Below are positions 44,134 to 54,790 of a stretch of DNA of 64,000 nucleotides, in pieces. This stretch comes from Coptis chinensis. Taxonomy: Eukaryota; Streptophyta; Magnoliopsida; Ranunculales; Ranunculaceae. The stretch is taken from positions 55,267,501 through 55,331,500 of the forward strand of contig CM027378.1 of the NCBI GenBank assembly GCA_015680905.1. Direction: 5' to 3'. A program made the position numbers and the translations under genes. Every line of letters starts with the position of its first letter. Position 1 is the stretch's first letter. The notes below the pieces were generated by a model, which saw only the letters and a list, made by a program, of their open reading frames with translations, was not told the DNA's origin and searched no databases.

Positions 44134-45393
44134 TGATAGAGTTATATACTAAAAGCATTACTTTTGTATTAACTCTAATTCTTTATATTTTGAATGAGAA
44201 TCATATGGGCAAATGTTATGCATATTATATATGTTATTAGTTATATGCATGTGTCTAATACTTTATGTTGTAGATGATATAGTGTGGACACACAGAAGAT
44301 CATATCATCAGTACCTTATAAAGTATAAGTAATTGTTCACAACCTAGATGGATTTGGACAAACCATTGGTACGGTTGTAGTATAATCTGGTATTAGTCTA
44401 TCTTGACTATAGAATTACACTAGTACACTTTGTGTGTATTGAACATGACCAAGTGAGGTTGTTTCTCCTTATACTGACTATATAAGAGAACAAACGCCTA
44501 TGTTATTATGGATGCTTGTCCTCCTAATCCGGATATAATAACGGGTACTTACGTGCATTGTACATTACTTTAAATCATCAATGAGTGAGATTCATTAGTG
44601 AATCAACAAACTCGATAGATTGGGTAATGACATTGTATGTAAGGTGTGATGTTGATTATAGAAGGAATCTGTGTCCCGCAAGAAGTCGGGTTGATGATGT
44701 CCCCTTTAGGAGCTCAAAAAGATTGTCATGTAAACCCTGCAAGTGGATTTATTTCGACATAACAATGAGGTTGAGTGGTACTACTTAAGGACATAAGAAG
44801 TTGATTAATGTAGTTGTAAGTAACTTGACTTAATCAATGTACATTCGATATCTTAAACACGGGGAGATCAACGAGCATATAATATGGAGCCCATAAACGC
44901 TGACACGTAATTTGGGATTAGGGCGGTAGTGCAACAATGGCCTTTAGTGGAATAAGCCATTTGTTGACGGACTTGGGCCGTGAGTTCGGGGCGAACATGG
45001 GAAGCCCAAGCCCGTCAGGAGGCCCAACCCTAATTTCTCCTCATGGTCCCTATTGTAGCCTATAAATAGAATACTCTTTCTCTCTGGCCGAAATTAACAA
45101 TTCATTGTTCTGAGAAAGAGGCAAGAAAAGTAGATCTGAATTCGTTTATGATCTTGAGAGAAAGAAGGGGGTTGGTAGATCGTTGTCTACACAACGTCCA
45201 ATCTATTCTAAAGGAATACAACAGAAGATCAAGAGGTTGATTTCGGATTCATAAAGCTTGGATTCTCAGAGTTATCAAAACCGGATCTTGAAAGGTATGT
45301 TCTCCAATCACAAATCGTGGACACCCACTAATTCCGTTGCGCGTGGTGTTCGCGGTTTGTAGAAATAGTCGTTCTGAAATAATGGTTCCTACA
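44134..45393 (+). mobile_element. Solo LTR, TGATAGGG family, copy 4
   Basis: This 1260-bp insertion starts TGATAGAGTTATATACT, ends GGTTCCTACA, and is flanked by GAATC (44129-44133 and 45394-45398). The TATA box TATAAATA is at 45061. It interrupts element B within SGMVSALNRFIS. It is closest to copy 2. Confidence 0.94.
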
Positions 45394-46259
45394 GAATCTG
45401 TTGAGGGCTGAAACCATGCCAGATAGCTTGTGTATTTGTTATTTGGAAGTTGATTTTGGCATTTTAAGGAGAGCTCGTTCTGGGTTTGCTTCAATGCATC
45501 TTTGTGAAACGAGATATTCTAAGAATTTCCCTGAGACTACCCCAAATACGCACTTTGCTTGGTTGAGCTTCATCTTGCCTTTGCCTTTGCACTTTTGACT
45601 ACCATGTCGTCTATGTAGACTTCCATAGTGTCGCCCAGCATGTCTTTGAACATTTTTGTGACAAGTCTCTGGTAGGTCGCGCCGACGTTCTTCAAGCTGA
45701 ATGGTAGGATGTTATAGCAGAACGTTCCTTGTTCGGTTATGAAGGACGTCTTTTCTTGGTCCTCTTCTACAAGTGGTATCTGATTGTATCCGTTATATAC
45801 GTCCATAAATGATAAAAGTTCATGACCGCAAGTTTGGTCTACCAGTATGTCAATCCTGGGTAGAGGGAAGCTGTCTTTTGGGCAATGCTTGTTAACGTTG
45901 GTGAAATCGATGCAGAGTCGTACATGGCCATTTTTTTTAGGAACGGCTACAATGTTAGCTAAACTGGTCGGGTATTCGACCTCTCTGATGAATCCAACCT
46001 TTTTTAGCTTTTCTATCTCTTCATTGATGGCTTTTTGAAATTTGAGTGCTAGTTTCCGAGGTCATTGTTTGATAGGCTTTATAGTTGGATTTACATTTAA
46101 TTTGTGGCAAGTGACCTGAGGGTCGATTCTTGGCATATCGATATACGACCAAGCAAAAACATCTTTATTGAGAGATAGCAAATTGACAAGTTGCTCCTTG
46201 AGCTTGGGGTCTAAATCAGCCCCTACATAAACAAATTTTGGGTCATCATTTGTGCCCAA
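45394..46259 (-). pseudogene. Tat element B reverse transcriptase
   Basis: The minus-strand frame from 46259 reads FVYVGADLDPKLKEQL and KDVFAWSYIDMPRIDP. After a stop near 46062 it continues VGFIREVEYPTSLANIV, PKKNGHVRLCIDFTNVN and FPLPRIDILVD. Frame 45806-45570 reads MDVYNGYNQI and MEVYIDDMVVKS, the catalytic YIDDM with both Asp. A further shift leads to KLNQAKCVFG-like thumb sequence and the junction with solo LTR copy 4. It matches element A RT along its length. Confidence 0.87.
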
Positions 46260-47063
46260 ATTAACTTTCTCTCCTGGTTCGACTTGTGCTTGGTTTTCCT
46301 TGAGCTTGTTTGTTACTGGTGCTGGAGGGCCGGAAGCTTGAGGATCTTGCAGCTTTGGGATGTCGTTTGTCTTGACGACCTGAGTTTTGGCCTTGGTTGT
46401 TGTGCTTACTTGATTGCATCGATGAGCTTCTAGTTAGTTGTTTCTGAGCTCCATGATGCCCCAGGGTCCGGGGAACCGCAGGACTTAGTGTAAGGTTGAT
46501 GGAACTGCTTGGATCTTGTGAATCCACCTACGGTCTAAGATGACAGTGTATGATGACTTGACATTTATCACACTGAAGCGTGTTGAGGTCTTAACCATGT
46601 CCTTTTTTTCTCCAATGGAGATTGGTAGGATGATGTCTCCAATGGCATCTGTGCGGTCTCCATTGAACCCATAGAGTGGTGCATTTGACTCTATCATCAC
46701 CGAGTATGGTAGGTGCATATCCTTGTATGTTTGGTAGAAGAGGATGTCGTAGGAGCTGCCTGGATCGATTTGGACCCGCTTGACTGTCCATCCATTGATC
46801 TTGACATGCACTACCAGAGCATCATTATGGGCTAGGCACACCTTGTCAAGATCTTCCTTGGTGAATGATATTGCAGTTGTAGTTTGAGAGCTGGCAGGAG
46901 TGATCACTTCATCTTTGTGGGATAGGTGGTAGATTTCTTGCAGTGCTCTTACGCGCCTGCGCTTTTCACGACCAGAGGTCTCGTTGCTGGAGGTGGCTGT
47001 AATCATGTAGATTACCTTTTCCTCGTCGTGGTCGGAGGAGTGCTGTCGTCTGTTGTGCCTCAA
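46260..47063 (-). pseudogene. Tat element B aspartic protease
   Basis: The frame 47063-46485 contains FTKEDLDKVCLAHNDALVVH, then VQIDPGSSYDILFY, the D-P-G-S-S active site, then LYGFNGDRTDAIGDIILPIS and SYTVILDRRWIHKIQA (I-L-D-R where I-L-G-R is usual). A stop near 46484 is followed in frame by VLRFPGPWGIMELR. The linker to RT (46527-46261) is Gln/Ser/Thr-rich. Confidence 0.86.
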
Positions 47064-47120
47064 CCAACCTGGAGATTTAGATCGTCTGGCTATTCTGCTT
47101 CTGCTCCTTCTGCATGTAGG

Positions 47121-49999
47121 TCATTCATTACTATGACTCCTGCTTCTGTTGTGGTTGGCATTCAGTTTATGCTTGAGGTCGCTTTCTGGCAGGAACTCTT
47201 TCAGCTTTCTATCTTCGACTAAGTTTTGGAGGTAGTACTTTAGGCTCCAACATTCATCTGTGTCATGGTGATAGAGTTTGTGGAAGTGGCAGTATGGGTG
47301 ACCTAATATTGCTATCACCTTGTTGATGTTTGGTTTTAAGTAAGGTGTTGTATATATCTTCTTCAAGATGTAGCCTGGCATTCTGGAGAAGTTGGAGAAT
47401 TCTCTCTTGGTGTAAGATGGCTTTTGGGAGTTGTTGTTACTGGAGTATTGCTTGTTTTCTTTGGGCCTCCGTTTGTCGCTTACTGTGAGGACTTCTTTTC
47501 TTTTGCGTTGGGCCATCCATTCTTTGTACTTCATGTACTTGTCGACTCTGTGGTATAGGTCGTCTAGACGTTCTGGCTTATTGTGCATGAGAGATCCTGC
47601 TAGCTCAGAATCGTCTAGGAGGGCATTGGTGAACGCCGAGGTTGCAAAGCTGTCCTTGAGGCTTGGCTCCATTGATAGGAGTTTCTTTTTGAAATGTCCT
47701 AAGAAAGCGCAAATAGTCTCACCGTGTGCTTGCTTCAGGTGGAACAACGAGTCAAGATTGGCTTGCTTCTTCCTGTTGTGGACGAACTTTGCTGCAAATG
47801 TCTCGGCCAGCTTGTCAAAGTTGTGGATTGAATCAGGAGTTAGCATGTAGAACCAGTCTAATGCTCCGTCCTTCAAGCTGGCTGGAAAGAGTTTGCATTT
47901 AAGGTAGTCAAAGTCTGGAGCATTGTAGAGGGCCAGGATTTGGCTGAAACTAGCTATGTGCTGGCCTGGACACGAACTACCGTCGTACATCGGAAACTTT
48001 GGCTGGATGAAATAAGTGGGAGGCTGTTTGTCCCTGATTTTAGTGGTGAATGGTGACACTTTGTATGACTGGAACATCTTCTGAACGATCTGGGCTGCGC
48101 TGGTTTTTTCGCTTGACTTGTCTAACCACTGGGTAAAGTCGTCAAGGTGTTGATTTGTGGTGGTTGTAAGTGCTGCGACGCCGTTGTTATCAATGGCGTC
48201 TGGATCCATGTTGTTGGTGTTGGATGTTGTTTGTTCTCAAAGAGTTTGATTCTCTTGTTGAAGGGATATAAAAGAATCTTGGAGAGTCTTCATTTGATAT
48301 GCTAAAGCTTTGAGCTGTCCTTCTGATAATCCGTAAAAACTCAACTCGATTACTTTAACCTTATTCTTACGGTATCAATTATTTATTTCCTACTCTCGCA
48401 TATATATTCATGCAATATATAGAGTACGGAATTGTTCCACTCTTAACTATATAGACTTAAACGAATTCAACTAATCAAACACAAAGAACAATGGTGAGAG
48501 TAATGTGTGATGTGAAATTTATATTCTACGATTATACGATGGATTCAAATAAATCTAAATTAACTAAACTAATAAAAATAGGGTTTCGATGGAAGAGAAA
48601 GTTATAAAGAAAAGTGATCAATCCACCTAATAACTAGTTTCATGCAATAATTGAATTATTCATTGAAAAGATATCGTATTTAGGTTTTCACGCAACGATT
48701 CAACCTAAAGCCTCAACTTTTATCATCCCTAGCAACAACCTACATCTCTATAGTCATTATTACTAGCATGTAGGATTCTTACAACCAAGTCTCTCGACTT
48801 AATTACAACAATCCATAGTTTAATTTATCATATGCTTATTTTGGAAGTCATACAATAAATTAAACTCGTTGAAATACATACACAATTAAATAATTCTACT
48901 AAGTAATCTATTTCTCATTAGGTTTCATAATCACTCCCTCTAATGGGGGGGGGGGGGGGATTAGCCTAATATTCATTGGATTAATTAAACTAAAATAATG
49001 AAAGGAAAGCATAATGTAAATTAAACTAAACTTGATTAAACAAATAGAACAAGTCATTATTGAATAAGTATTAAACTCTATTAATCTATTTGAACAATAA
49101 CAATACTAATTCAAAATGAATTAAAACTAAAATTAAATCTAATATAGAACTAATATTATGAATAACTACTTATCAAATTAAAACAAACTAATTATGATTT
49201 AAGAACAACTAAATCTAAAATAAGAATTGAATCAAAAACTAAATTGAGTTTTTAAAAACTAATTCTTTATTATAAAACTAAATTTGATTCTAAATAATAA
49301 TCTACCTTGTTCTAAAACTAATTAATTGAATGTAAAAAACTAGATCTAAAACAAGTTATTGGAACTAATTAATGGAGTCTAACCTCATTTTCTAATCTAG
49401 ATCTAGGTAATCTTAAGAGTTAAGTCTTCTCCATACAAATGGAGGAGACCAGATCCACTTTTTCGTGCATGGGTTGAGGAGCCATGTTTTCGGTCGAAAA
49501 ATCGAGCCCAAAACCCAATTTCTTCAGTCCACAGAGGCCTTTTCAGTTGGATTTGACTTCCACGGAATTTTCACCCACTTTTGCTCCTCTTCTTGGGTTA
49601 AGACTTAGACTATTGGAAAGATCTTTTCGAGCTGGTCGTTTTGACATAAGGTAGGCCCAATTCCAATGCCTGAGTCCAAAGATACGGCTTTTGGAAGTTC
49701 TGCTAACTTTTATACGTTGTTTTTGCCCGCGTTGACTTTGACTTTTCAGCTTTGACCGGGCTTTAAAAAAAGTTTTTCTCCTTGAATCTTGGCCTTTTAT
49801 CATAGAACTTCTTAGCAACCAACCCTTGCTTTTTTATCTCGCAAAAGGGACACATTTCTGCACATATTCGACTCCAATGTCTGAAATACACAAAATCACG
49901 ATAATAGTACTAACTCTTACTTATTAATCACATAATTGGTCTAAAGCAATATTGTTAAAGGGGTTAAAACTACAGTTTTGGGCTCTTATCACCTTCCAT
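47121..49999 (-). pseudogene. Tat element B gag, split by a solo LTR at codon 2
   Basis: The true start is the ATG at 49999-49997, reading M-E then the solo LTR. Beyond it the frame resumes at 48323 with GQLKALAYQMKTLQ, has one TGA, and then runs open from 48209 to 47121 (362 codons). Motifs are FIQPKFPMYDGSSCPGQHIA, SLKDGALDWFYML (capsid) and HPYCHFHKLYHHDTDECWSL (C-x3-H...H-x4-C finger), and the C-terminus is basic. Gag forms the particle. Apart from the TGA and the insertion it is nearly intact. Confidence 0.88.
48324..49991 (-). mobile_element. Solo LTR, Athila-like family (TGATAAGAGCCC type)
   Basis: This 1668-bp segment starts TGATAATCCG, ends GGGCTCTTATCA, and is flanked by CCTTC (48319-48323 and 49992-49996). 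It sits in the second codon of element B gag. A run of about 15 G at 48945-48959 replaces the GGAGG of the conserved CTAATGGAGGTTTAGCC block. Confidence 0.93.
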
Positions 50000-50061
50000 G
50001 GTGGTTTTACCAAGTTTCGTGGGCTTGAGAAAATGGTATGATTGGTTTTTCTCAAGAAGAC

Positions 50062-50081
50062 GAATCGGCAGACGGCGCCAA
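50062..50081 (-). other. Primer-binding site of Tat element B
   Basis: TTGGCGCCGTCTGCCGATTC on the minus strand directly follows the LTR end ATCTACA at 50082 and lies 60 bp before the gag ATG. Confidence 0.82.
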
Positions 50082-50560
50082 TGTAGATGTGTGAATTTCT
50101 ACCTACGACCTAATATTGGGGTTGATGGGGAATGGCTGCACTCTTTCTTGGGATAAGAGTTGCCTACGTATCAAGTTTCTTGGGTGAAGTTGAATCAAGC
50201 CTTACGTAGTTCATCTCTCTCTCTATAAGTGTTTGATTTGACTTTCCTTATTTGCTTCAAGCCGTTGTCAAGTGTAGATCCATATATTGTGCTCTCTTGA
50301 TGATTCATCATTACTTCTGCTGTTACAAAGTAAATGCCCCCTTCATTGGTGTGTTGACTGAGTTTCAGGATCGCGGTAGATCATTTGTTTCCATGTATGA
50401 CTATATTTGATATTTGGGATGACCTGAGTTTGGGTCGTGGTTACGTCTTGGTGGCGTAGTATGACCTAGGGATATACGAGCTGTGAAAATACGAGCTAGT
50501 GTGTGGACACGTGTGTTGTAGTGATTGGTTTGAGAATGGAGGGTATTTATACTATGCCAG
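50082..50560 (-). repeat. 5' LTR of Tat element B, outer edge approximate
   Basis: The first 290 bp match the 3' LTR fragment at 38240-38535. GGACACGTGTGT near 50497 matches the element A LTR. CCA at 50559 gives a plausible TGG start on the minus strand, but no 5-bp duplication matching GAATG (38235-38239) was found, so the outer edge is uncertain. Confidence 0.65.
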
Positions 50561-50789
50561 CAGTGTTGATAATGAAAAAGTCTTCACTTATATTTAGATC
50601 ACTTGCTTCTGAACGGTCTATTTTTAATACACGGGAAAATGTATTGTTTCTATCACGTCCTATTAAATAAAATCTCTGCACACGATAAAATTCATATTAG
50701 AAATTGAAATTAGAACGGTATATTAAAATCTCTTGTTTTATTTTTGTTATTTATTGCTCTTGCTTCGTATAGTTTGAATTTCTCGAGAG

Positions 50790-50966
50790 ATGATGAACTT
50801 GGATCCAGCTCTTTTTTTGTTGGTTGTGGTATTTTGCTTTTCTGAATATCGGGTTTCGCCATGCCCATCTTCGTTTGCTTTGCTTGCTGCAGCCTTTCTT
50901 GTTTTTCAGTTGTTATTTATTGGTTTTGGAGTATACGTGGCATCATTTGAGGTTACTGATGTGTAA
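50790..50966 (+). CDS. Small hydrophobic ORF, unknown
   Basis: A 58-codon frame (MMNLDPALFLLVVVFCF...) has two hydrophobic stretches, about residues 6-18 and 31-51, which could be membrane helices. It is in host-like DNA between Tat element B and the V-ATPase exons. No family is recognised, and it may be chance or a leftover exon. Confidence 0.2.
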   Translation: MMNLDPALFLLVVVFCFSEYRVSPCPSSFALLAAAFLVFQLLFIGFGVYVASFEVTDV

Positions 50967-51179
50967 CGTGATCCGTTAATCAAGACAGCTCCAATTAAGA
51001 AAGAAGGCCAAATTGTTTTACCATTTTTTTTCCGTAATCAAATTTAGTTTACAAGGATTGATCGGGTATGCGGCGTTTTTTGATGTCTACATTACAATTT
51101 TCATTACCTTGCTAATTCCTGATTGTGTAAATTGTGAAATATGTATATGTAATAGCATTCAGTTTTTTTTTAATTCAGC

Positions 51180-51830
51180 ATTCAAAGCCTCTTAAACTTA
51201 AGTTTTAAGCATTCAGAGGCTCAAAACTTATTTGTTTTTTTTAAGTAGCTTAAGCATTAAGTGGTACTTTTAGCATTCAGCATTCAGCACCAAAATTTCT
51301 TCTGAATGCTGAATTCTAATACTTGAAACAAAAAAGTCCCTTCTTGCCCTTTCTTAAGAACCCAATCTTAAGAACCCATCTACTTTCCTACCTTGACTTT
51401 TATGGTTTCAAAATAGGTTCTTCAAAATTTGATGTTGGCATCACGGGTTTTTTCATTTTTTTTGGGTGAATGATATCCACTTTGTTAAAAATAGAATTAC
51501 ATATATATATTCTGAAAATAAACAAAATATGAAAATAAACCGTTAAAATATATTTGTGAAATCATATTTTAAATAAATTTATTTATCATTTATTTTTTTC
51601 GATAATCCATCTCTTCTCCTCAAATATAATATATATTTTGTTTAACAAGAAATCAAGTTAGTGTTTAAAATAGATAGCATGAGTAAAATTGTCCGAATGA
51701 TTTATATTCAGCCTTCAGAGCCAGGTTATTCTAACAGAAAACAAACATGTTTTTTAGAATTCAGCAATCAGCATTTAGCATTCAGAGGATGAGCCATTCA
51801 GCATTCATAGGCTCAGAAAAACAAACGACC
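51180..51830. mobile_element. hAT-like MITE, degraded, in an intron
   Basis: The right end reads CAGAAAAACAAACGACCCC, whose complement GGGGTCGTTTGTTTTTCTG resembles plant hAT-type termini. A weaker matching start (ACTTATTTGTTTTTTTTAAG) lies near 51225. GCATTCAG or ATTCAGCA recurs about ten times near both ends. No 8-bp duplication is clear, so the limits are approximate. Confidence 0.45.
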
Positions 51831-51915
51831 CCTAAGCCTTTATTTGGAGTTTTACATTTTACTACTGTATAAATTTCATCATTGAAAGAACTTGTAATGT
51901 AATTATCCTCTGTAG

Positions 51916-53036
51916 TGAAGATGACAAGGTTAAAGCAAGCTAAAGATGAAGCTGCGAGGGATGCATTACATTATCGTTCACAATTGGAGTCTGAATACCA
52001 AAGAAAAATATCAGAGGTATTCTTCTTTGATTTCACAATTCACTTTGGCTACTCAGTTCAGTTGATGTTCTATTGTGTATATTTTTCATACCGTGGTGAT
52101 TCGTAGAAATTTCATCTGTCTAAAAGTATCCTTGTGAATTTTGTTCACACATATCGTTATGGTAGACTAGAGCTGCGTAAAAATTCAAGATCCTGAGAAC
52201 TGCAGGAATGTTGAAAATAAAATGTTGTGTATCTTTACTATGCTTTTCTTTTTCATTGTACTAGACTAGTGTTATGAGATAAATTGGAGCAATACAGAAC
52301 GATAGGTAGTACCAAGCAGGATAGCATCCAAGCGATTTCAAACATCCTAACTAATCGCCTCCACTCAACCTGTTGAGTTTCAACAATTTTATAGACGACT
52401 TAAACATAGTTACAATGATATCGATTCAAATAAAATATAATGGAAGTCAAGATAAATCGCCAATTAATACAATATTATCATGCTCCAAAACAATACTTAT
52501 ATGTGTAGCTCCAAATGTGTGTCAATAAATACTGGTTATAAGCAAATACATTCAAACACACGGAAGAATGCATTATGATCATGTGATAGGATTAGGTTAT
52601 CTGATAACAACTACTTTTCTGTAAGAAAATTAACCCATTCGTCACCCAATTTTCTTATGGCGATTAGATACAGGTTACCGGAACCTACTAGGATGGCATA
52701 AAATTTATAGGTCTTCCTAGTCCTTAGACTTGGTTTAGGACATTGCTGTGGTGAACCACTTGAACTCTCTAGTTGAAATTACATAGTAATGGACACTCTG
52801 CCTTCGTTATGGGAGCTTTAATAAAGTAGTATCTTTCATTTTGATATCCTGATTAGGTTCAGGTAAGTTCTTTATGTTTTTTATTTGTATAGACCAATGA
52901 TAATTCGGGGTCAAATGTGCGACGGCTGGATGAGGAAACTACAAGGAAAGTACAGAGCTTGAAAGATGTCATCTCAAAGATCTCTTCTACTGTAGTTGTC
53001 ATGCTCATGAAGCAAGTGACGACTGTGAAAAGTTGA
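51916..53036 (+). CDS. V-type proton ATPase subunit G, last two exons
   Basis: Exon 51916-52016 follows an intron end CTCTGTAG and reads KMTRLKQAKDEAARDAL then HYRSQLESEYQRKISE. It ends AGAG|GTATTC. Exon 52893-53036 follows TTTGTATAG and reads TNDNSGSNVRRLDEETTRKV and then MLMKQVTTVKS-stop. The conserved KxxRLKQAK, YRxQLExEYQRK, SGxNVxRLxxET and MLxKxVTTVK blocks identify subunit G, the peripheral-stalk subunit of the vacuolar proton pump (about 110 residues). The visible part is about 81 residues with no stop. The first exon, with a family start like M-x4-RGQxxIQxLL, was not found, so it is outside the window, displaced by insertions, or lost. Confidence 0.85.
52017..52892 (+). other. Intron of the V-ATPase subunit G gene
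   Basis: GTATTC...TTTGTATAG bounds 876 bp of AT-rich sequence with no supported ORF or mobile element. The frame 52859-53041 on the other strand is a shadow of the last exon. Confidence 0.75.
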
Positions 53037-53245
53037 GGCATAGTGGTTAGTAATATTACTATTTAATTTTGTTATGAACTTTTTCCTATTATATGCACCC
53101 GCATTTGTACATATGTAAGTGAGTCTCTTCTTTACTTTGTTCATACAATCAACATATAGGTCAAATTTTAGCTCAGATTAAACTATCGACTAACTGCATA
53201 TTCCAAAGTCCATTGTCTAATCAAGTCGTGGTATCGTGGGGTTTT
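53037..53245 (+). other. 3' flank of the V-ATPase gene
   Basis: This is about 210 bp of AT-rich sequence between the stop codon and the Athila-like LTR. It presumably holds the 3' UTR, but no clear AATAAA is seen, so the inserted element may separate the gene from its poly(A) site. Confidence 0.5.
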
Positions 53246-54774
53246 TGATAATGCTCTAAAACGCTAGTTTTACCAATGAATAAAGCTCGCGAGAACTCTA
53301 AACGCTAGTAAAACTAAAATACAATTGTTTGCTATTAAGCTTTATCAAAGATTCTACTCTCAATCCTATTGAGATATAATGAAGTAGATGATTCGTTCCA
53401 CTCCTAGTTCTTTAGCATGAGATGTTTCATAACCTAATCAGTCTTATCTAAAGTCTATGAGAGTGAGAGATTTACGACTTATACTACGATGCAAATACAC
53501 ATAACAAGATATTAACTATAATTGATTCAAACTACGGAAATACTACGTTGATTCTATAGTAAGGAATTAGGGGGGATTTATTCCACCTTAATTCAACTTA
53601 ATTTACTAACGACGAATTGTCGTAATCCGAATTGAACTGCTCCGCAGAACAATTGGTTCATCCTAATCCTTAATTATACATGGTATTTCTACCAATTCAT
53701 AACTAGCATGTAAACGATCAAACTCATTCTCATGGTGAACTAATCGTTTCTAGAGTGGAAAGAAATTTACGACTACTCTACGTTAATCGAGAATCAAGCT
53801 TTCATCAAGGCTTTTCAACCCCCTCTAATGGAGGTTTAGCCGAGAATCATTACGCTATCCTTTCCGTATGAAATTGAATACGACATAATAGAAAAATTCT
53901 AACTTTATGCAATTTAACTAAACAATAATCCAACCCAAAATCAATAACTACGAAATGAATAACAAACAATAAATGAAATTAGATCTAACAAATTTAACTG
54001 ACAAAATCGAATTTGATCAATAATAAACTATTTTATTTATCTAATCAAGCAATAACAATATTCAATACTCTAATTAAAACAAGAAGAACAACTAAGAGTA
54101 AATTTAACTTCGATATTGATGCTAAGGGTAAAACTTCAAAATGGCTACTTTAATTAAAACTAGATCTAGAAGCTATTCTAATGGCTACTTTTTATTCTAA
54201 GCTACTCTATCTCCTCAGAGTTAAGTCTTCTTTGTTGATATGGAGGAAATCAGATCCAAAATTGTGCATGGGCTTGGAGCCATGTTTTGGGCCGGAAAAT
54301 CGGGCCCAAAACCCAATTTCTTCAGTCCAAAAAGGGCTCTTCAGCTGGATTCGGCTTCAAAAGACTTTTAGTCCACTTCTGCTCCTCTGATTGGGCAAAA
54401 GCTTGGACCATTGGAAAGCTCTTTCTGAGCCGGTCGTTTTGACATAAGGTAGGCCCAATTCCAAGGTCTGAGTCCAAAGATATGGTCTTCGGTTGTGCAA
54501 TGTTTCTATTCGCGTGGACTTTGACTTTCAGCTTTTGACCGGGTTTTACAAAGGCTTTTTCTCCTTGAGTCTCGACCTTTAATCATAGAACTTCTTAGCA
54601 ACCAACCCTTGCTCCTTTATCTTTCCAAAGTGGCACAGTTCTGCACATAATTGACTTTACTGCCTGAAATACATAAAAACACGTAATCAGTATTAACTCT
54701 TATTTATTACTCGCATAATTGGTCTAAAACTATGATTGTTAAGGGGTTAAAACTACAATTTTGGGCTTTTATCA
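53246..54774 (-). repeat. 3' LTR of right Athila-like element
   Basis: It is 1529 bp, starting TGATAAAAGCCC on the minus strand at 54774 and ending at 53246 (TGATAATG on the plus strand). It matches the solo LTR at 1216-2829. The short frame at 54181-54390 is not a gene. Confidence 0.88.
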
Positions 54775-54790
54775 AACCACCCCCAAACAA
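54775..54790 (-). other. Polypurine tract of right Athila-like element
   Basis: On the minus strand TTGTTTGGGGGTGGTT abuts the LTR, preceded by GAGGACAAGCAAAATG, the usual Athila-type PPT context. Confidence 0.87.

Larger units (their letters stand above)
38240..50560 (-). mobile_element. Tat-like Ty3/gypsy retrotransposon B, multiply interrupted
   Basis: On the minus strand: 5' LTR (about 50560-50082), PBS, gag, protease, RT, second RNase H, integrase, and the end of the 3' LTR (38535-38240). The insertions are a solo LTR in gag (48324-49991), a solo LTR in the RT/RNase H region (44134-45393), and a retroposed sequence in integrase (39031-43005) that itself holds two LTRs. The 3' part of the element, from integrase to the middle of the 3' LTR, is deleted. 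Confidence 0.85.
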
